Assembly: GCF_002078875.1 (NCBI RefSeq)
Contig: NC_034419.1
Location: 19,035,516-19,099,515 of the forward strand
Direction: 5' to 3'
DNA length: 64,000 nt
From: Numida meleagris
Lineage: Eukaryota; Chordata; Aves; Galliformes; Numididae
Shown here: positions 25,515 to 38,000 of the stretch, piece by piece
Position numbering within the stretch: position 1 is the first letter of the stretch
Layout of the letters: the number at the start of each line of letters is the position of its first letter
Position numbers and translations under genes: made by a program
The notes under the pieces: generated by a model
What the model was told of the DNA's origin: nothing
The model's input: only the letters and a program-made list of their open reading frames with translations
Databases searched by the model: none

Positions 25515-28021
25515 TACATACTGTTAATTATTTTGAAGGTCTGCTGAAACGTTTTGCCTATAGTGAAAAAAATATTGCTTATGGTCTGAGGTCAGAATTT
25601 GATGCAACTAACCAGTGACATTCAACCAGATCTGAGATAAATGATTCAATTCCAGCGAGCGCCGGATGCGGCTGAGGTTTGCAATCTCATGAAGCACTCA
25701 GCTCTGAGGTTAACGGATGGCTCAAATTCAGCACAAGAAAGTGCACAGCTATTTGAAAAAAAAAGAAAACAGAAGCATTGCAAATGCTGTAAACCAACAT
25801 AAAACTGTCCTTGAATCGTTCAGTTGCTTGTCTTCCGAAAAGATGGCGAACTGTGCTTTCAATGGCTTAGTTTTTGTTTCCAACAAGAGCTGTTTTGCTT
25901 CTTTTTGTTTGTTTGAGCAGTATTATATGTAGAAAAAGAGCACTGAAAGAATAGTGATTCAACAAAACCCAGAATGAAGTCATCTCTCGCTGCTCAGAGA
26001 TTTCAAATACTTTACCTCCACATCCCCAGCCTACTAAGGTAAAAGAGCTGCAGGTTCATTTTCCTGTGTCACAGACAGTATTGAATTTTATCCAACATTA
26101 ATGAACCCGTCCTGCTGTCCTGTACCCAGCTACAGCCCCCGTTGCCCCGGGATGTCTTTCTGGGAGAGATGTGCTTGCTTTGTGCAGCATTTACCCATCT
26201 CCTTCCTGAGCAGAACAGAAGGCTGTCGTGCATCTCATAACAACCATTGTGAAGTGACCGGTTCGGGATTCTTCTTGCTTACAGCCTGGCTTAGAGCATC
26301 TCTCAGCGCTCTGTGCTCCTCCAGGAGCTGCCCCGTGCCCCTGGGACTGAGCTCTCAGCAGAGCCCAGCGCGGGCGGTAGCGGTCAGGAGCTGTGCTGCT
26401 CCGTGGTGGTGGTTTGGGAGATGTGCTCGGTTTTGGACAAGTTTATCTGTATTTTTCCTGTGAGTAAATTGCATTTAGCAGCTTTGGAATTAAAACGCTA
26501 AGGGCACTCTGTGTTCAGATGTATGAGATGAGTAAATACTGAGATGCAGCATCTGTTAAGGTGGGTTTCTTGTTTCATCCAGTACAGTTTATCAAATGGA
26601 TGCTTTCAGTGGCACTCCAGGTCCCTTCTGATGAACTTCTTGGCTGGCCAAGTGCAGCTGAAGGAAGAATTTACCTTCCTGTTCTTCCGTATCAATCACT
26701 CAGCGCTTAAAGTCATTTGGTCTGCAAACTTGTTGAGAATGCATCTTTCCCAGTGCTGATGAAGCCATGAATTGCATTTAGATTAGTTCTGCAGATACCT
26801 GGGAGCCCAAGACACGCACAGCTGTGAAAAGTTTATTGCGTATCGATCTGAGATGTTGGAATGTCACTTCGGGAGGCGGGATCAGCTGAGGTTCCTCTGT
26901 CTGAGTGCTGGGTGTCCCTGCCTCTGCCCTGTGAGACTCACAGAGTGGGGCACAGTGCGCCAGGACCGCCAGCATCGCCCGCCCCGGCTGCGGGCAGGAT
27001 CTGTCTTCATGGAGGAGCGGGTGCACTGCAGTGCTTGGCTTTAAAGGGCTGAGCTGAAGGCCTCATGGAGAGGGTTAGTACGTTCCAAGAGACAGTACCT
27101 TAAGGGCAGTGTATTTTTTAATATGCGAATATAGGAAAGTTGAGAAACACTGTTTCTATAAAGATCCAAATTAACGTTATGTTTGTAGTCTCGAATCAAG
27201 TTTGAAGCAGTACCCTGTCTAAGCAAGGAGCTGCCTCATGGAAGAGGAAGGTCTGTTTGGCCCACAAGGAAGTGCTGTACAGCGCAGATTTAGGGACCTT
27301 CTCCATGGCCCATTGAAAAGAACAGAAGGGCTCACCCAGCCCTGCCAGAGCCGGGCTGTGAGACGGGTGTCCCCTGACCTGGGCCAGCTGTGGCTCACCC
27401 TGCAGATGCATGTGCTGCTCCCTTGGCTCTGTTCAGTGCGCTCCTCCCAGGGCTTGCGTTGGCGTTTTCCCTTCGATGTTCATGTTTAGCTGTTATTTCA
27501 GGACGCTGGAGGTTGTGTGGGTGGTTGTGCTGAGACGCGCATGCATACACACCAGTGGGTGACACTGTAAGAAGAGATAATTCATAGGACAAAAGTGCTG
27601 AGCTGCTGATCGCTGTTCAGATCTGTTGTGAGTGGTCTTTACTTTGAATTGATCAAACTGTGCCTCCTAAGGGTGGTGTTCCACTCAGTGATCCAGCGAT
27701 GAAGCTGCCTGTTGGACGCATCCAGACAAGGTATTTCCATCCAGAAGGAAAGCATGTTGTTTTCTGAAGCCTGCTGTTACTACGTGCTGTCTCCTGCTCA
27801 GCCTGTGCCCTGGTAGGGATGCGTGGGCGCTAATGGGGACCTGCCATTAGAGAGGGCACGCAGGACTGACGTTGTGCTCGGCAGCTGACAGCCCTGCGCT
27901 GCCTCCTGCGCTTCTGTGAGGACTCAGAGCCAGGGGCAGCTTAGGCAGGCACACAACGGCCCCATCCCTGTGAGGGCAGCGCACAGCCAGCACACAAGGC
28001 AAATGTTTGCTTCTTGTTCAA

Positions 28022-28030
28022 CCCCCCCCC
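28022..28030. repeat. C9 homopolymer
   Basis: Run of nine C bases in intron 4, a simple repeat. A similar C9 run occurs at 47699-47707 in intron 5. Confidence 0.85.
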
Positions 28031-31000
28031 ATGTGTTCCATTAGGAAATCCTGGTGTTTTCTAGTGCTGTTAGTCCCTGCTTCCATGCAGGGTTTCAAGA
28101 CTCATTTGTTTGAATTCATTTTCCATCTGTTAGTAAAACTGGCAGGATTTCCAGGATCTGTAACATATATAGAAAGACTTAGCAGCCAAAGTTCCTCTCT
28201 CTTTGTCCCCAGGGAGGACTGCCAGGTAATGCCAAAAGGTAAAGAGCAATCCTGAAGGTGTGCAAAAGGCTTTTCCCATGATCTAAAAACAAATCTCATG
28301 ATCTCAAAGTTAGGCAAGGATTCAGTAAGGCGTTGCTTCATGTCAGTCGCTGCAGGAAGTGGTTTCCTTTTGTATGAAATGACATTCTCTGGGTCTGGCA
28401 ATGAGCAGTGCTCACTTAGACCTTTTTTATTGACGCTTGATTTGCAGGGAGGAAGAGTCCCAGCGTGGCTTGGCTGAGCCATTTCAAACCACTTCAGAAA
28501 TACAGAAGAACCTCCGGCTGATCTGAATTTTCAAGCCCCTCTCTGAGGGGCGTGCTGTGGGGGTGAGGCTCAGGATGTCAGCACGCCGACACAGGGGAGC
28601 CCCTCCTGAGCTGCTGAGCAGAGCTGGCTCACGAGAAGCATAAAAAGTAATGTTTTAGTTTGTCGTTCTCTTCAGGCATAGAAACAGAAGTCAAAAAAGA
28701 TTTCATCACCTTCTCCCACTCGCTCGGAGCAGTATGGCACTGGTACCATGCCAGGCACAGCGCTCACGTTGCAGTTGCCTCCGCGACTCAGCACAGGCAG
28801 TGCACGGAGCTGAGATGATGCGCCAGGGCTGTGCTGGGAGCATGAGCAGCCTCACTGCAGAAACAAAGGAGCGGGAGAGGTTAACACATTTTTCTGCTTC
28901 AAAGGAAAATAACATTAGCAGAATATTCCTTTCACCATTCATATTTAACATATTTTTCTAGTTGAGAAAGAATTGCAAGAGCCTTCTGAAGTAAACTGTT
29001 TTTAGTAAAAATGGCCATACATCTAGTTTTGAAAGCGTGGCTCTGCAGGAGGGCTGGGAACCACGGGCTGTTCTTAATGGCACAGGTCATTTTTCATCTC
29101 TGATGTTTGGCTTTGGCAAAGCAGGAAGGAGTTCAGCATAGTGTGTAGCATTTCCAGTCTGGTGCCTGGTGGACCAGCCATAGCTGGTGCCAGACAGGCC
29201 AGCAAGGATGCCACTTGTTTCATCAGAAGCACCAGTGGTTTCTCCTGGTGCTGATTCCCACTTGTGATGAGTTTGGTCTCAAGAAAGAGCTCCAAGGGGG
29301 GAACTTTGGGACTAGGTCCACAGACCTGACTATTTTCCTTCACAATTATCACACTGTTTTAATTTAGGAAGCTTCAGACACTGAAATTGGGGGCAGTGAA
29401 ACCCAGAATACAAATACAATCTGCTTGTGCCATAAGGTGATGGAAGAAATAAAAGGTTCCGTCATCAGTCATTTCTACAAGGGTTATTTTTTGCAACGAG
29501 AAATTAAAACAACTTAATATATTGGGAATTAAAATGAAAGAAACAACTCCCCCTGCCATCTGCTAAACAAATACCAGTGCAGCCCATTGGAGGAGCATGT
29601 GTGCACGGAGGGGCAGCAGTGGAAGGCTCCTGGCCCTGCCGTGGGTCTGGCTACGGCACAGGCATGAGGCAAGGCAGGTCCCTTGGTTCAGCAGGGAGGA
29701 GCTGGGCCGCGCTGTGCCAGCACCATGGGCGGCCCTCAGGCACCCCACGGGCTTGCTTTGGTCTTTGCAGGGCCACGTCCCCTTCCTCACCCCCTGCCTG
29801 GCAGGTTCAAGGCAAGCGCGTGTCTTCTGTGCTCCTCACTTCTGCTCCTTTAGCAGCCCGCCTGTTGTACCAGAATGTCTAATGATTTAGGTGTGATTCA
29901 GCCCTGTGTAGTACATCCTGTCCCGGGATTACTTTGAGTCTAATAGATTTACAGTAACACATTATTTCATGCATCCATAAATTCATGCATCTCAGCGTTT
30001 CTTTATCTTTTGTTATCAGCTATTCCATTGCTCTTTACAAATGATAGTAAGCATGAATTTCCTCTTTGGGTTCAGTTTTTGATGCTGAAAGCAAAAGTTC
30101 CTTAATTCTCACAGGACGATTTTTCCTTATGCCATTTCTTACCATAACTACAGCCCAAGGAAATTCTCCCTCGAGGCCACTTAAAATTAGTCTCTGACAT
30201 GTCCTATGACTCATTTATTCATCCTCTTTATTAGCGAGCCTGAAAATAAATACCGCTTCACAATAAATCAAGGAAAGCCAAAATAAAAATGCTTGAGCTT
30301 TTTATGAGAGTAAAATGCAAATAGGATATTTATGTTTGCAAGCGGCACATGAATCTGCTTACATTATACATTACAAATATATTCACTGTACGTATTACGT
30401 GTTTGTTAGTGCCTGCACAACCATCTATCTTTTCCTGCGTGAGCATCTCTGGATGGTGCAGGGCTGTGGAGCGTGCGGGGAGGGGTCTGTGCCGGCTGCA
30501 GCTCCTCTGCTCCTCCGTGCACACAGAGCGGGTGCGAGCGGTGCTGCTGAGAGAGGCTGAGCTCTGCTGGGCAGAGGGGTTTGGGCAGGACAGCACAAGC
30601 ACCAACTTCAGGAGGCTCACAGAGATCTGAAAGGTGCTTGGCGTTGGTTGGTTGGTTGTTCTTTTTTTTCCTTTCGGTTTGCATCGGTAATGCTGGAAGG
30701 ATTATAGGCATTTGAAAGTGGTAATAGTTCGGGAAATAATACACATAATTTCCCTAAAGATGGTACAGTGAATGCTAAGGTGCCCGCTTCACTCATGCTG
30801 GGCTTGCAGATCTGCTTTGGGAGCGGGTTTTCATTTTGGTGACTGTGTGATAACACTCCAATGACAGGGAGAAGTTGAAAATTATTTAGAAAAAATCCTC
30901 CGTGTGATCCCATGTTCTAGCTTGTAGGATAGTGACACTGGAGTCAGAAGGTTGTTGAATTTTTTCTCCTGGTAAGGATAGATAAACACAAACTTTTTGC

Positions 31001-32804
31001 CTCATAATTGAAATATAATTGCGGTACAGTGAAGAATTATCTGTTGGCAAGAACACGCATCGCTCTGTGCAGCTTAAGGTCATACCGCCTTGAAAAAATG
31101 GGCTTGTCTTTGGTTGGATCCAGGATGCAGACCATCTAGCAAGTAACCCACTTCCTCGTGTTCACACTGCAACTCGCTCCTGCTGTTTCCACTTTTTCTC
31201 TCCTAATATCTTCCCAATAATACTGACTCAGGAATACACACAGTTTGGTATGTTGGAGCCCCCATGTACACCCGGAGTCAAGCTGCAGTCCAGCAAAGCT
31301 TTTAACACCTGTAGCCCTCCCTTCCTGTTAATTAAGTTAGGACACAGTTAGTAACGAGATTAATCATGAAAGCTATTTAACAGAGAAGGGCCATGGAAAC
31401 TTCTTCTTCTAATCCAGCATACAAAAATTCAGAAAACCATAGGAAAGGTCAAGCTCCCACAGTACTCTCAGTTCTGCTTGTAGTTCAGCAGTAGCTCGCT
31501 AGGCTTGGTCCTGATGCATCTCACCTTCCAAAAAGTAATTGCATTAGAATTGTAAAAATGAAGCATGAGGCAAGGGAGTGGCCTCAAATTGGTTATTATT
31601 ACTGAAAAGAGAAAGATGTTGCTTCAGTTGCTAATCAATTGCTTGTGAATAATGATTGAACCTAATTAGAGTCAGTGTTTTGCTATTATGCTGATAATAT
31701 CCACCGGTAGTGCCTACACTTCAATATATTCTCCTTGTGCTTCAGCACAAATCCTTTGCTTCTCTGTGCTGAGCCATGTCGTGAGGTTCTTGCCTTCCTC
31801 CTTAAGTGACACGACAACGAGCATCTGCAAGGTGGTAAGCGCTCATATAAGGTTCTGTGAACTAAGCTTGTATTTGTCTTTCCTTTTTTTTTCTCTTAAT
31901 TCTTTCTTGAAGTATTTGAAGTGGCTAACATACTGTGAGTAGCCCTGCTAAGGAGGAATTACTTTCCCTCTTTGTTTTCAAGCTTAGTCTGTGTTTCTCA
32001 CTTTAATTCCTGCTTTGCATGATCCAAACTTCCAAAGAGAAGTATGTTGGTATGTAATGCCAGGAATTGCTAGTGACACCTGAAGGTTATTGAGATCCCT
32101 TAAGTTCTGCAGCATCGGTGTGCTGAGGCAGCCCCATAGGCTTTGGTGCTAAAGGGCTTTGTGTAGAAGGAGCTCTTTTGTTCTCTAGGTTGGTCCGTGG
32201 GCTTGTAATGCACGTGGCTCTGTGATGGTTACAGCCTGCTGCTGCGAGCAAGAGGCAAGGACAGCAGCGAAGTGATGGGCAAGTCTTGGATAGAAAGGTG
32301 GTGAAAATGGTTTTGTCGTGTTGATATAGGTAGTAATGCTCGGAAGAGACGTCAGCATAAAGGGAGCCAAGTCGCAGAGCTGGCTGTGGTTTAGCTCTTG
32401 GGAGCAGAAGGCTTGGGTGCTCCCTGGCTCCTGTGCAGGGAAAGTATGAAAGTATGCTGGGGCTGGCAGTGGCTGCTGCAGTCTTCTAGCTGCAGTAAGT
32501 AGTAACTTAAACTGAGCAGTGAAATAGCCTCTTCACAAAGGTGTGGGTTTTTTTTTTCTTTGTTAGTTTTCTTTCCCTCAGAGGTTTTGTTACTCAGACA
32601 AACTCCAGTCTGAGTGAAGCTCCTTAACACCAAGGTAGCATTAAGAAGCAGGCATCCTTGGTCACAGTGCTGGATGCGTGGGGAATCGCTCCACCTAACA
32701 AGCATAGCCGGGAGCTGAAGCACAGATATATACGTTCAGCATGTGTGAATATTCATACAGTTTCCACAAACTGCCTGCTTATACATACTAAAATCTAATA
32801 CCAC

Positions 32805-32885
32805 ATGGAATCATAGAATTAGCTAGGTTGGAAAAGACCTACAAGATCATCCAGCCCAACCCTTGTGCTGCGTTAATACCGGGTT
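32805..32885 (-). mobile_element. CR1 LINE 3'-end fragment, antisense
   Basis: TGGAATCATAGAATTAGC followed by GGTTGGAAAAGACCTACAAG and ATCATCCAGCCCAACCC is the reverse complement of a CR1 3' UTR. The copy is about 80 bases long and retains one clear terminal repeat on its left. The sequence to the right, up to about 32960, is not recognised and could be diverged continuation. Confidence 0.88.
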
Positions 32886-34682
32886 CTTGTGTGGGGCCTT
32901 TAGTGGTCGTGAGGTGCTATCCGGACCAAAGGTTGTGTGCTGAGTGGGTCAGGTCCCATATTTGGTCAAGAAATTGTTTACAAAAATCAGCTGCTAGCTA
33001 AGTTTCTAATTATCACATCTACCTCGTTATAGTGTCTATATTATAAACCTTAGCAGGGTACAGTGTACCTCCCCGCAGCTTGTGCCATGTTGAGACTCTG
33101 CTTTTAGGCTCCAAATGTCCTTATCTAGAAACAGCCTTCCCTAGAGAATGTCTGTTTGCTGAAGACTCTGAATTAATTGATGAAGCAGTGCAATTGGCAT
33201 GCACAAAACAATCGTATACAGCCAACAATCACTACAGGAGGTGAAAATTTCCCTTTGTTAAATTCAATGTTTGGGTTTAGGGGATTTACTCCGTTGCCGA
33301 TAGGAAGCAATGGGCGATGTTGGTTGGGAGTGCCCCTCAGCACCTGGCTGATGGGGCTGACCTGCTGCAGAACGGGATGCCATCAGCTCCAAGGGGCTCC
33401 AAGCTCTGTGTGCACGCATCCTGGGGGTTGCTGTATTTCAAGCATTTCTGTTCTGTCTTGTACTCTAAGCGAGCTGACTGATGCAAACTTTCATACGTGG
33501 GGCTAAGTGCAAAGTCTAACACAATACTACTGCGATTTAATTTGTGGAAGCAAATTGGTGTACTTTATTTTAAAAAATCTAAGTCATACCTGAATTCATT
33601 CCTTAATGCCTCCTGGGAATTTAAATGATGTTTTTAGCTTTGGCAATGATTTAAAATGCTGATGTGTCAATCCCTAAGGAGAGAATACTTGTCTCAAGTA
33701 TTGCCACTTGAAATTTTGGGAAGCCACACAGATGTTCACTCCTCATTATGGAAATAATGTATTTGGTTAATGTGTTGGTATGAAGAGAGGGGAATACAAA
33801 TTATCTTGCAACTTGAGAGCCATTTAAAAGTTCCCTTATGTTCAGATTGCTTTATTCGTCTCTGCAAAGGCGTTTCTGCTAGGGGAAATCCTGCAGTCTC
33901 TCTGCTCTGCAGGGTCACAGCCCTGCTGCCCTGTGTCCCACAGCTCTGCTCTCACTGATGCTCACTGTTGGCTCGGTGAGGGGCGAGGGCTGTATGGTGG
34001 CCCTATATCAGCCAGAGGAGTTACTACTGTTGGATGTGGGTCTTCTCGGGTCTGTGTGTGGTTCCTTAGAGACAAGGCTGAGGTTTCTGAGTGCAGCCTG
34101 CTGGCTTCTCACTGGAAAAATGGGAAAACTAAAGCCATGACTTCAGTGTGTTATAGCCATTATTCCCATCAAAAATCAAAAACACAGCACCATACAGATC
34201 TCTACGAAGAAAATTAACTGTCGCAGCCAAAACCATGACAGGGTGGGGTGGCCCTGTGACAGGGAAAGGAAGGAAGGAAAAAACCAGCAGAGGTGATGAA
34301 AGGATGAGGATTAGGTGCCTAGAGGATATCCTGCTCCTGGAATATTTAAATAGAAATGGAAAGTGTTCTTCTTTCCCCTAAAATATTCTTGGTGTTTCAA
34401 CTACAAGTGACTGGGGGCTATGCAAGAGTTCCTGTGGGGGACCACGTCCTCTGGCTGCAGAAATCTGAATTATTTTTATGTTTGTCTTTTCACATGTCAG
34501 TCTGAGCACTTGTTTTTGATAGCACCTTGCAGTTTGACGTGACTAATGTGCGCAGCTGGAGTGAATGCTGCAACTATGTTAGCAGCATCAGCTGAGGAGG
34601 CTGTGGAGAAGGAGGGAATAGCTGTTACACTGTGCTGCTCCCATCCTTGCATGCTGTAGCTGGATGGAATTATTAAAACCTG

Positions 34683-34707
34683 ATTACAAGGACGAAGTCC
34701 TTGTAAT
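34683..34707. other. Perfect 11-bp-stem hairpin with GAA loop
   Basis: ATTACAAGGAC is followed by GAA and then by GTCCTTGTAAT, an exact inverted repeat with a three-base spacer. It lies in intron 4 with no recognised transposon around it. The stem is too short for a microRNA precursor. It may be a protein-binding palindrome, a replication-slippage product or a relic of an inverted-repeat element. Confidence 0.9.
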
Positions 34708-35067
34708 AAAGGAAGCAAATCTTTTTTCTTTTTAAAGACTTTTCTCCCCCACAAAAAAAAGAGGCATGAGCGCAGCGGAGATCTCAAGTAATACTTTCTC
34801 AGGGATATTGTCTCAAGTGGAACTTGAAAGTAAGATTGCTAGCATATGTAGTAATTTAAAGCGTGACCTGAGTGCTGTGCACAGCCACTTGTGCCCAAAC
34901 ACTGGGTGAGCCCTGCTGCACCGCCTGGGCTGGGACCTGCTGCCACATGCTCTCGCACGTACTCTGTAAATGGCATTTCTGCAGGGAAAAAAGGTACCAC
35001 GTTAAACAGCAATCCGAAGGAATGTTGTTACTTTTATCCTGCCGGTGTTACCATGTCAACAGTTTTT

Positions 35068-35083
35068 AAAAAAAAAAAAAAAA
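35068..35083. repeat. 16-base A homopolymer
   Basis: A16 run following TTTTT in intron 4. No target-site duplication or retroposed body is recognisable beside it. Confidence 0.85.
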
Positions 35084-38000
35084 GAGGGAGAAAAAGCTGT
35101 AGCTCTCTGTGCCTGGTTTGTCTGTATGGGACTGTGCACACGTGTGTTTGACGATGCACAAATCAATTTACACGTGGGGTGACTATTCCCGTTGATATGG
35201 TAAGCCCAGCTGTGCACGCACATACAGGCGGGGGAACGGCCTCTGCTGAAGGAACCGCATGCGGTGCACGTGGATGGCGTGTGAGAATTGGTGAGTGCAC
35301 GGCCCTGCCATGTGGCAGCCGTGAAGGCCTCGGCCTGGTCAGCGCAGCTGCTCTGTGAGGGAGAGCTTTGGGACGCGTGCCCCAGCGCGGTGCAGAACGG
35401 CCCCTCGGGCCTGCTGCCACCCGGCCTGCTGCTGCATGTGCTGCCTTTCGTGTCCTGCTGTCACTAAAGTGCTCGTCGTGTTTAGGGGTTACTCCTGTTG
35501 CTGCATCACCGTGTAGAGAGATGTCTGTACTTCTATCCGTATTTTAAATTATGCAGGCAGATGACTGCAGTTTAAATGCTCTTAAGGATGTGCAATGCTC
35601 ATTTTGTCTGCTGCTGCTATCAAAGGGAAGAAACCACTCTGGCATGTTCTGCATTTAGACTTTCTGTTTCTCTCTGATTTCACTGCTCTACGTTATTAAA
35701 ATGAAAGAGGCCATCTGTGGAGCAGGGAGAAAGGGTGAGAAGGAAGAACGAACCCAAAGAGCTGGGAGAAAGGCACTGATGTATACAAGGAGGTTAGATA
35801 CTTAATTGCAAATAAAATATTGAAATAATAGCTCATACTTTGAGAGTAACTACCGGTAATAGGAAGGAGCAATCTGCTTTCTGCCCCTTGGCCTGACTTA
35901 CCTCTGCTTTGCTCCATGCCCTGGCTGAGTCCCTGCTTCACTCCATTGCAGTTTTGCTGCTGCCGGAGGAGATCGATGCAAAAGCTGATCTAGCTTCTAG
36001 CAGCAGAAGGCAGCTGATAATTTCAAGGCTGGCTATGAAAGGGAGAGGGGAGGAAGGCTATTATCTCGTTGCCTTGCGATATAGCTAAAAAAAATAGAGT
36101 GAAGCATTTTACCCCATCTTCAGGTGGGAGGAAAAGAGAATACTTCTAGGATGAGACCCTTGCAACACAAACATCCCATTTCTAATAAATGGGTAGCAGG
36201 ATAAGGTGAATTACTGAGAAACATTCTACTTCTGGATATGTTCTTAAAGCTATTAGGTTTTGCCTGAATCTGGTGATAGTCTTTACAGCAGTTACAGATC
36301 CTCACTAGCGAGAGTGGGCTTATGTGACTGCACATTCCACTTCATAAAAGAATTATTCATTCCAGCAGCAGGAGTCATTTGAATAAGAAGTAGAGTATTC
36401 AGCTGAAAGGAGAGCACAGTGTACGTAAAGCAGCCCGGGTGACTTACACTGGTGTCAACTTAGGAAGTTCCTCTGTGGCTTAAAATGCAAAAATCTTATG
36501 CGTTACGAAGTCTGCAGTTGTTGGGGGAAGAGAGCACAAGGCTTCTTCGTATTCTGCCCTGTAACAGCTCCCTCACTCTCTGAGGCATGGATTTGGTCTT
36601 TTCCTTTTGATAAAGACAACAATGGTTCCTTTTGGGTTAAAACCCAATCTCCTGCTCCAGTAAGGGAATGTATGTGATGCCATCCCAAGGATCAGAGCAG
36701 CAAGGGATAGGGATCAGCTCTTTATTGTATGTCTATCCAGAGCCTGCTGCAACAGGAAAGAGCTCGTTCTCAGCTGATAGAGCAATAAAATCAACAATAG
36801 AATAAATAAATTTTGGATTTTCCTCTAACTCTTTATATTGATATAAATGGGAGCTTTGTGGCACTCAGAAGTGCCTGAAGGCCATAAAGTGTAGAATAAT
36901 GAATAATAATATACTTGTGTATTTAACCTTCCTACTACAGTGCTGTCTAGACACCACCTGGGTCATGATCTCATTGTCATGGCAGCTGTATAATTTTGTA
37001 AAAGTGATAACAATGATACTTAGCCAATATACATCTATTTCCATAATAGAAGCTTTACAGCTTAAGCTCACAGATTTGCCCTAGGCACGGTATGCTGAAT
37101 TTCCTTTGTCCATGATGTATGTAGTGTATAACAAAAACATTTCAAACATCACATCAGCCAACATACCCTTTGTCAACGTTTCTATCAGCAACTGTTATAA
37201 AAATGCTTTGCTTTTTTTTGTCATGAAGGAAGTTAACAAAATCATTCCATGTTTTAGTCTTTCATTGAGGAGGTCAAGAAAATCTGTAAGCTATCTTAAC
37301 AATTCCACACTACTGCATAGTATATGGCTTGAGCAATGTAATAAAATCTGAAAAAAAGACTGCCTGCCTTAAAAATTGATCTTATCATTCCATATCTGAT
37401 GTTTTTATCCCAGATTTAGTGTTAGTAAATTAAACCATTTTGGCTGGAAGGCTAAGGAAATCAGAAAATTGAGTAGCTGCTCTCAACTCGCATGGCATCA
37501 GTAACCATAGTAAGTGGTGACTTACTAGCTGGGTGAATAAAATTTGTATAGCTGGCCTTTATTAGTGTGGACATGCTTTGGACAAAGCAGAGGAGAATAA
37601 AAATAACGTAAACTAATAAAAACTGCTTGTGAAATTAGGTTGATCTGTTGTATTTGCTCACAGGCCACGTGGTCTGAGAATGAGAACACTTCAGGCACAA
37701 GAGAGATGTGTTAGGTCAAACACTCTGGTTTTATTATTTTCTTTATTAAATAACAACCACCAATGACCTGACTGCCCTCAAAATCATTACTGATGCATGA
37801 AGGTAATGCTTCACAGCGTATAGCAATGATGTGGTAAACAAGAAGTGGCATATTTAGGAATATCTTCTTCATCCACACCGATCATGCATTGCCAGTGTGG
37901 ATATCCCCAAACCAGCCTGCCCGGAGGGCCTCTTCTGGGATACTGGGAACTTCATTAGACTGCTGCTGGTTTCACAGGAGCCAGTTTAGTGTTGGCTCCT

